Origin: Flavobacteriales bacterium
GTDB lineage: Bacteria > Bacteroidota > Bacteroidia > CAIKAF01
Direction of reading: 5' to 3'
Length of the DNA stretch: 59,810 bases
NCBI GenBank assembly: GCA_025055635.1
Contig: JANWWQ010000009.1
Coordinates: 2,857 to 62,666, forward strand
In this document: one piece after another, positions 55,534 to 59,810 of the stretch
Numbering within the stretch: position 1 is the first letter of the stretch
How the letters are laid out: every line of letters starts with the position of its first letter
Notes under the pieces: model-generated
What the model was told of the DNA's origin: nothing
The model's input: only the letters and a program-made list of their open reading frames with translations
Databases searched by the model: none
Made by a program: the position numbers and the translations under genes

Positions 55534-57274
55534 GTCCCGCAAGGAGGGCGGGCTGTCCCGCTACATTTTCTTCCCGGATCTCTTGCTGACGCTTGATGGT
55601 ATATAAGCTCACTTCGGCTTCCTTCCCCTTAAGCCTAAGAGTGGCCACGAATTCCGCATCGTAGCGGGGTGACAACGTCAATCGGCGGACCACAAATTCC
55701 GACACAAGGAACTTACGCCGTAGAGGAATACACTGATTAAGAATACGCTCACAGGTGTTGATCACATCGCCGTGGTACACCACATCCAGCTTGAGACTGC
55801 CCACCACGGCCGTGATCACCTTGCCCCCATGGAGGCCTACTTTGAAATCTGGACGAATACCATAGGCGGCTTCGTAGGCCGATCGCCGACGGGCCAGTTG
55901 CTTTTCCATTTCAAAAAAACACCGCACACAGTTGTTTTTCCGTATTCCGTCTTGCAAAGGCCAGGTCACCACGACTTCATCGCCCACATACTGGTATATC
56001 TCTCCACGTGTCTTTTTAATGGCCGGTGAGATGTCCTGAAAAAATTGGGTAAGCAAGCGATGATACCGGTCGGCACCAAGTCTTTCAGCCAAAGCCGTGG
56101 AGCTGTTCAAATCTACAAACATAAAGATGCGCTCCTCCGCCTGTGGTTTTGCATACCGTCCTAAGAGGTAACGCACCAGTACCCGGCGCCCGATGATGCG
56201 CGTGGTGAACTTCACATAGTTCAAAAGAAAACTGATTAAAAAAGTTATAATGGCAAAACGCATCAAATTCTCTGGATCAGAGAGAATGAATTCAAAGCGT
56301 TCACGATAAAGCTGGGAAGTAGGCCGTTGGGAAATGAGAAGGGCATAAATTACCGCTCCCGTACCGATGGAAAGAAGGAAAAGAACACCCATGATGCCGG
56401 TACGGGTGAACACAGCCAACGGGAAAATAATTTTTTGTTCAATGTTTTCTTCATAGGGTCTCTCAAAGAAACGGATCACCCCACCGATGAAGATACCGGC
56501 AATCAGCCCGATAGTGGCTGCGTGTTCGCGAAAACCCCACAGGCTGATGGAAATACTCAGGGAGATGAGTATCCCCAGGGAGAGAGCAAGGGCCATGGCT
56601 TCTGCCTGGCGCAGGTAGTTGCGCAGTGTCCGTCGGGGGATCAAGAGGGGTTTTTTGGCTTCCTCACTACGCAGGGCTTCCAATTTGGTTCGGACGAATT
56701 CTATATTTTTTTCTTTTAGAGGGGTATAATGCACCTCACAGTAGTGGGTATAGTACACAGTAGATTCCAAAAAAGCCAGTTGCATGGCCGCCCATTCGGC
56801 AGGCGTGTGGTATTTTCCCAGATGAACTTCCCATTCCGCTTTAAGCAACTGCCCCTTACTCCAAAAACTCATTTTGGCCGTATGGAGGTTGTCCGCGTCC
56901 TTAAGACAAGCTTCGGCGGAGCTGCGCGGCTTCTGGAGGAAGCGCGTGGCGTCAATGAGAGCCACTACTTTTTCAATCCGCTCGGCAGGAAATTCAATCT
57001 GGGTTAAAAAATGGCGGGCCAGCGCAATACTCTCATCCTCGTGGCCGATGTACGTGCGGGCGTAGCCGGTATCGTGAAACCAGGCCGCAATGAGCACTTC
57101 TTCCGTCTCTTCAGGTCCAAGGCCCTCTGCCAGGCAAATCTCCTCGGCAGCGCTCACCACTTCCTTTGTGTGCTGCAGGTTGTGAAAAGTCAGTGTGGAG
57201 GGTAATGTGGTGGCCAGGAATTCCTCACAGAATTCCTTCACCTTCTGCAGGCTCTGACTTCTCCAGCGACCCAA
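55526..57274 (-). CDS. HD-domain plus class III nucleotidyl cyclase membrane protein
   Basis: 582 residues from a TTG start. An N-terminal HD domain (about 25-130) has FHNLQHT (H31, H35), WFHDTG (H67, D68), GHED (H78) and LKDADNL (D126/D128). Five or so membrane segments lie at about 225-360. The C-terminal class III cyclase domain (about 381-555) has metal Asp D388 in FVDLNSS and D432 in YVGDEVV, plus HGDVINTCERI with N506 and R510 for the transition state. D503 in GD-x-N points to adenylate rather than guanylate. It should make cAMP at the inner membrane; the HD domain may bind or hydrolyse a nucleotide. Coupled to GT39 and acyltransferase genes. Confidence 0.9.
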   Translation of the reverse strand: MGRWRSQSLQKVKEFCEEFLATTLPSTLTFHNLQHTKEVVSAAEEICLAEGLGPEETEEVLIAAWFHDTGYARTYIGHEDESIALARHFLTQIEFPAERIEKVVALIDATRFLQKPRSSAEACLKDADNLHTAKMSFWSKGQLLKAEWEVHLGKYHTPAEWAAMQLAFLESTVYYTHYCEVHYTPLKEKNIEFVRTKLEALRSEEAKKPLLIPRRTLRNYLRQAEAMALALSLGILISLSISISLWGFREHAATIGLIAGIFIGGVIRFFERPYEENIEQKIIFPLAVFTRTGIMGVLFLLSIGTGAVIYALLISQRPTSQLYRERFEFILSDPENLMRFAIITFLISFLLNYVKFTTRIIGRRVLVRYLLGRYAKPQAEERIFMFVDLNSSTALAERLGADRYHRLLTQFFQDISPAIKKTRGEIYQYVGDEVVVTWPLQDGIRKNNCVRCFFEMEKQLARRRSAYEAAYGIRPDFKVGLHGGKVITAVVGSLKLDVVYHGDVINTCERILNQCIPLRRKFLVSEFVVRRLTLSPRYDAEFVATLRLKGKEAEVSLYTIKRQQEIREENVAGQPALLAGHA

Positions 57275-57321
57275 ATTTTACTCTATTTTAAGATTACACG
57301 TCCCTTGGAATAATTCCTAAT

Positions 57322-59358
57322 TTAGAGGTGAGCAATATTATTCCAAACCTCTCTATAAATTAAAAAGCGGCTCGGCTTGGCCATTTTCTGCTCAGACTTG
57401 TTTTTTCTTTCGTGCATCGTCAGAAAGAGTTGACGTTTGGCCCGCGTCACACCGACATAAAAAAGCCTGTGCTCTTCCTGTAATTCCTGGGGACCCTGAC
57501 ACCTGGAGTGCGGCAGCTGTCCATCGGCTAATCCCATGAAGTAGACGGTGTGCCATTCGCGACCCTTGGCCGAGTGAATGGTGGATAGTACCAGCATTTC
57601 CTGAGGCTCTTGGAGGTTTTCTTTACCGCTGCGGGGCCGCCGAGCCCCCCGACGGGGGGGCTCCAAAGAAAACGAATCTAAAAAAGCCTCCAAAGTGGGT
57701 GCCTCAGTAGCCATCTCCACCAGAATTTGTAGATCCTCCTTATTTTCCTCCTTCTCCTCCAAAGACGAACTGCTCATCAGAGGTAAATAAATCTGAAAAA
57801 CCTTCTCTGCCATGGAAGCAGGATTATTTTTTAAGCGATACAACTCTATTAAAATTTCTCGTAGACCGTTGAGGTCCTTAAATTTTTCTTTGGCCGTGGT
57901 GGCGGAAAGAGATTCTCGCTCTAAAAGGGGCCAATGATCGAAAATAATTTGACCCAAATCTGTGGCCTGGCTGGCGTACTGGTTCCATCTATTTACCTGG
58001 GAGGGAGAAATAGGGAAAAAAATCCTGAATAACCGAGGCCATGCCACAATGTCCGAAGGCTTGTGCACTACCCGGAAAAAGGCCAGAAAATCCTTCACAT
58101 GAGGTAATTCGGTGAAGCGCTTTCCGCCCCAGAGTACATAGGGTATGTTCCGTTTATTCAGCTCCACCTGTAAAACTTTGGAAGCCGACGTAGATCTGAA
58201 CAGCACAGCAATTTCGTTGAGGGGAATGTTTTCTTTCCATTTATTACGCCAGATGGAATTGCTCACCCATTCAGCCTCCTCGATGGGATTAGAAAACACA
58301 TGAAAGCGAGGCTTTTCCCCTTTTTCATTTTGCCCTTGCTCCTGCGGCACTTTTAAACGGCGCGGAATCACATTCTCTATGGTATCGGAGATGGCATTGG
58401 CCAAATCCAGGATAGCTTGGGTGCTGCGGTAGTTCTCCTTCAGAACGATGCGCCTGGGCAAGCGATCAGAGAAAGCCTTCTCAAAGTTGGTCAAGTTACG
58501 GGGTGAAGAGCCCCGAAACCCATAGATGCTTTGGGCATCGTCCCCCACCACAAGGATATTGCCAACGGCTTGTCCCATGAGGTGGACGATCTCCTCCTCC
58601 AGGGGGTTGGTATCCTGGAATTCATCTACCATGATGTAACGAAATCTTTTACCAAAAGCTTTCTGATAATCGGGATTTTTCAGTAGATCCCGGAAATCTT
58701 CCAACAGATCATCAAACTGCAGAAGGCCTTGGGCTCGTTTTCTCGCCCGAAAATGGACATAAAGCTCCTCTAAAAACTTTAAAACTTGCGGAAGAATAAT
58801 ATGATCCTCTGATTTGTCCTGGAGAAGTCTCCAGTAATTTTTTTTGATGGATTCTTCTAATGACCATCCTCGTATTTGATAGTGATGGAAAATTTCCAAG
58901 ATGATATTGACAGGAGGCCAAAGCTTTTTATCCGGCTCCTCTCTGTGCGAAAAATCATCCATGCATTGCTTCAGGAGATTCTCTGCATCCTCTTCATCCA
59001 GGACAGAAAAGGTCTGGTTATAGCCCTTGGCAGAAGCTTCTTCACGGAGCATTTTAAGGGCAAAGGCGTGGAAGGTACCTCCTTCTACAAAGCGGCATAA
59101 GGTATTGTGGCGGGCTGCCCGGGTGAGCATTTCCTGTGCGGCTTCTCGGGTAAATGTTATGAGTAGGATGCTGGAGGGATGTACCCCTTCACGGACTAAG
59201 CTGAGTGTCCGGTATTCCAAAATGCGGGTTTTTCCCGTACCTGCCCCGGCCACGACTATGGCAGGCCCCTTACGATGGGCCACGGCCTCCCGCTGGAGAG
59301 CATTGAGCGGAAGGTCATCAATCACAACACCGGCAGATTTTTTAAATAACGGGTCCAA
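57322..59358 (-). CDS. UvrD/PcrA/Rep-like ATP-dependent DNA helicase
   Basis: 678 residues from a TTG; GTG at about residue 12 is an alternative. Superfamily 1A motifs in order: Q motif LNALQREAV, I GAGTGKTR (about 38-45), Ia LLITFTREAA, II VDEFQDTN (about 244-251), III GDDAQSIYGFRG (about 272-283), IV LKENYRST, V TIHSAKGREWHTVYF (about 593-607), VI YVGVTRAKRQLFL (about 649-661). The length and lack of a long tail resemble PcrA/Rep. It unwinds DNA 3' to 5' in repair or replication restart. Two direct repeats lie just upstream. Confidence 0.93.
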   Translation of the reverse strand: MDPLFKKSAGVVIDDLPLNALQREAVAHRKGPAIVVAGAGTGKTRILEYRTLSLVREGVHPSSILLITFTREAAQEMLTRAARHNTLCRFVEGGTFHAFALKMLREEASAKGYNQTFSVLDEEDAENLLKQCMDDFSHREEPDKKLWPPVNIILEIFHHYQIRGWSLEESIKKNYWRLLQDKSEDHIILPQVLKFLEELYVHFRARKRAQGLLQFDDLLEDFRDLLKNPDYQKAFGKRFRYIMVDEFQDTNPLEEEIVHLMGQAVGNILVVGDDAQSIYGFRGSSPRNLTNFEKAFSDRLPRRIVLKENYRSTQAILDLANAISDTIENVIPRRLKVPQEQGQNEKGEKPRFHVFSNPIEEAEWVSNSIWRNKWKENIPLNEIAVLFRSTSASKVLQVELNKRNIPYVLWGGKRFTELPHVKDFLAFFRVVHKPSDIVAWPRLFRIFFPISPSQVNRWNQYASQATDLGQIIFDHWPLLERESLSATTAKEKFKDLNGLREILIELYRLKNNPASMAEKVFQIYLPLMSSSSLEEKEENKEDLQILVEMATEAPTLEAFLDSFSLEPPRRGARRPRSGKENLQEPQEMLVLSTIHSAKGREWHTVYFMGLADGQLPHSRCQGPQELQEEHRLFYVGVTRAKRQLFLTMHERKNKSEQKMAKPSRFLIYREVWNNIAHL

Positions 59359-59376
59359 GATTGAGGATTTTAAGAA

Positions 59377-59401
59377 TGTATACTAATAGTGTATACTAAT
59401 A
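59377..59401. promoter_or_regulatory. Paired 12-bp direct repeats upstream of the helicase
   Basis: TGTATACTAATA occurs at 59377-59388 and again at 59390-59401, a 13-bp period, 19-43 bases before the helicase start. Each contains the palindrome GTATAC. They could be an operator; 13 bp is not a full helical turn multiple, so a side-by-side dimer on one face is not certain. Confidence 0.5.
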
Positions 59402-59466
59402 TAGTTATTTAATTTCAACTTACCAAGAGACAGGTTTAGATCACTTAATAACTTTTTATGATTTTT

Positions 59467-59562
59467 TTATTTTTTCGTTTTCTTCGTAATTGTAAAAGAA
59501 ATGCATGGACAGGCCTCCAATGCGGAGGGATGCCCCTGAATATGGAATAAGAGTTTTTCCAT
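59467..59562 (-). CDS. Possible 31-residue Cys-containing peptide
   Basis: ATG at 59562 on the minus strand starts MEKLLFHIQGHPSALEACP and ends with a Lys-rich tail at a TAA. The other minus frame in the same place is also open over 43 codons (59456-59587), without an ATG, reading KTLIPYSGASLRIGG. Either could be the real reading; neither matches a family I know. It lies between the thiolase gene and the helicase. Confidence 0.2.
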   Translation of the reverse strand: MEKLLFHIQGHPSALEACPCISFTITKKTKK

Positions 59563-59613
59563 CCAGAGGCTTGGCGGAAATAATAAGTTAACCTTCCAGC
59601 AGGAAGTACTCTT

Positions 59614-59810
59614 CTAGTTTAACCGTTCAAAAATACCGGCGGCTCCCTGTCCTGTCCCCACACACATGGTCACCATGCCATACCGACCTCCAATTCGTTT
59701 TAGTTCGGCAAGAACTTGAACGGTGAGTTTGGCTCCCGTGCAGCCCAGGGGATGGCCAAGAGCAATGGCTCCTCCATTGGGATTAACTTTCTGCGTATCA
59801 AGATCCAAGT
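59614..59810 (-). CDS. Acetyl-CoA acyltransferase (thiolase), C-terminal part only
   Basis: The minus strand is open from the right edge to a stop at 59614 and gives the last 65 or so residues of a thiolase: [19 protein letters not shown] carries the catalytic His of GHP, and [15 protein letters not shown] the catalytic Cys. The rest of the gene lies beyond the window. It cleaves or condenses acyl-CoA chains, in beta-oxidation or acetoacetyl-CoA synthesis. Which of the two cannot be told from this part. Confidence 0.95.
   Translation of the reverse strand, partial: LDLDTQKVNPNGGAIALGHPLGCTGAKLTVQVLAELKRIGGRYGMVTMCVGTGQGAAGIFERLN

Noticed and set aside
55526-57274. Possible Pycsar/CBASS-type anti-phage cyclase
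   Set aside because: The cyclase is a membrane-bound HD fusion next to glycan genes; no effector, nuclease or toxin gene lies beside it.
52739-59358. Possible defence island because of helicase next to cyclase
   Set aside because: The helicase is an ordinary UvrD/PcrA-type protein with all housekeeping motifs; no restriction, CRISPR or toxin genes are present.

Overview
The window is bacterial chromosome from a member of the Bacteroidota. The evidence is three cell-surface or secreted proteins with type IX secretion (T9SS) C-terminal signals (two type B, one type A), the promoter consensus TAnnTTTG upstream of many starts, almost no Shine-Dalgarno sequences, a SecA of about 1100 residues, a Porin_10-like barrel, an EF-P with the NLRAFY tip, and a dihydroorotase with the DDQVHFREPG signature. 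I cannot place it below phylum with confidence. No phage, integrase, transposase, CRISPR array or rRNA was found, and the gene content is mostly core metabolism plus envelope functions.

Layout. 1-1.0 kb: the end of a ligase-associated nuclease gene (pdeM) and tRNA-Leu(UAA). 1.0-10.4 kb: an AI-2E family permease and two giant T9SS type-B surface proteins flanking a voltage-gated cation channel whose filter reads TVEGWYE. 10.5-13.4 kb: a GC-rich palindrome, then a metallo-beta-lactamase-fold hydrolase, a sugar-phosphate isomerase and lipB. 13.7-15.7 kb (minus): outer-membrane protein, efp, dapB. 15.7-23.7 kb (plus): Mn-type superoxide dismutase, ECF sigma factor, sppA, a large OmpA protein, GH3 enzyme, exported propeller-like protein, deoxynucleoside kinase. 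24.3-33.5 kb (plus): secA, two barrel proteins, Nif3-like protein, plsY, a lipoprotein and a YiiX-like hydrolase that ends in a threefold 28-bp tandem repeat. 33.6-37.0 kb (minus): AMP nucleosidase, FKBP, Mrp, gmk. 37.0-43.5 kb (plus): plsC and a tripartite RND efflux system. 43.6-49.5 kb (minus): TlpA-like reductase translationally coupled to a secreted trypsin-fold protease, a MerR regulator, fabG and dihydroorotase. 49.7-51.9 kb (plus): a thioredoxin-fold protein with an apparent frameshift in its leader, and shikimate kinase. 52.7-59.4 kb (minus): an overlapping set of HD-domain/nucleotidyl cyclase, glycosyltransferase 39 and acyltransferase genes, preceded by a UvrD/PcrA helicase. The window ends inside a thiolase gene.

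How the genes work together. Envelope biogenesis dominates: PlsY and PlsC make phosphatidic acid, SecA exports the barrel proteins and T9SS cargo, SppA clears signal peptides, and the TolC-MFP-RND operon is a complete efflux pump. The most unusual items are the Cav/Nav-like channel with Gly and an extra Glu in the filter, the HD-cyclase fused in one polypeptide and coupled to surface-glycan genes, terminator hairpins that lie inside the predicted 5' ends of the next genes, a tandem repeat carrying a stop codon, and three long AT-rich stretches that appear to hold decayed genes. I did not find a clearly new multi-gene defence or mobile system.
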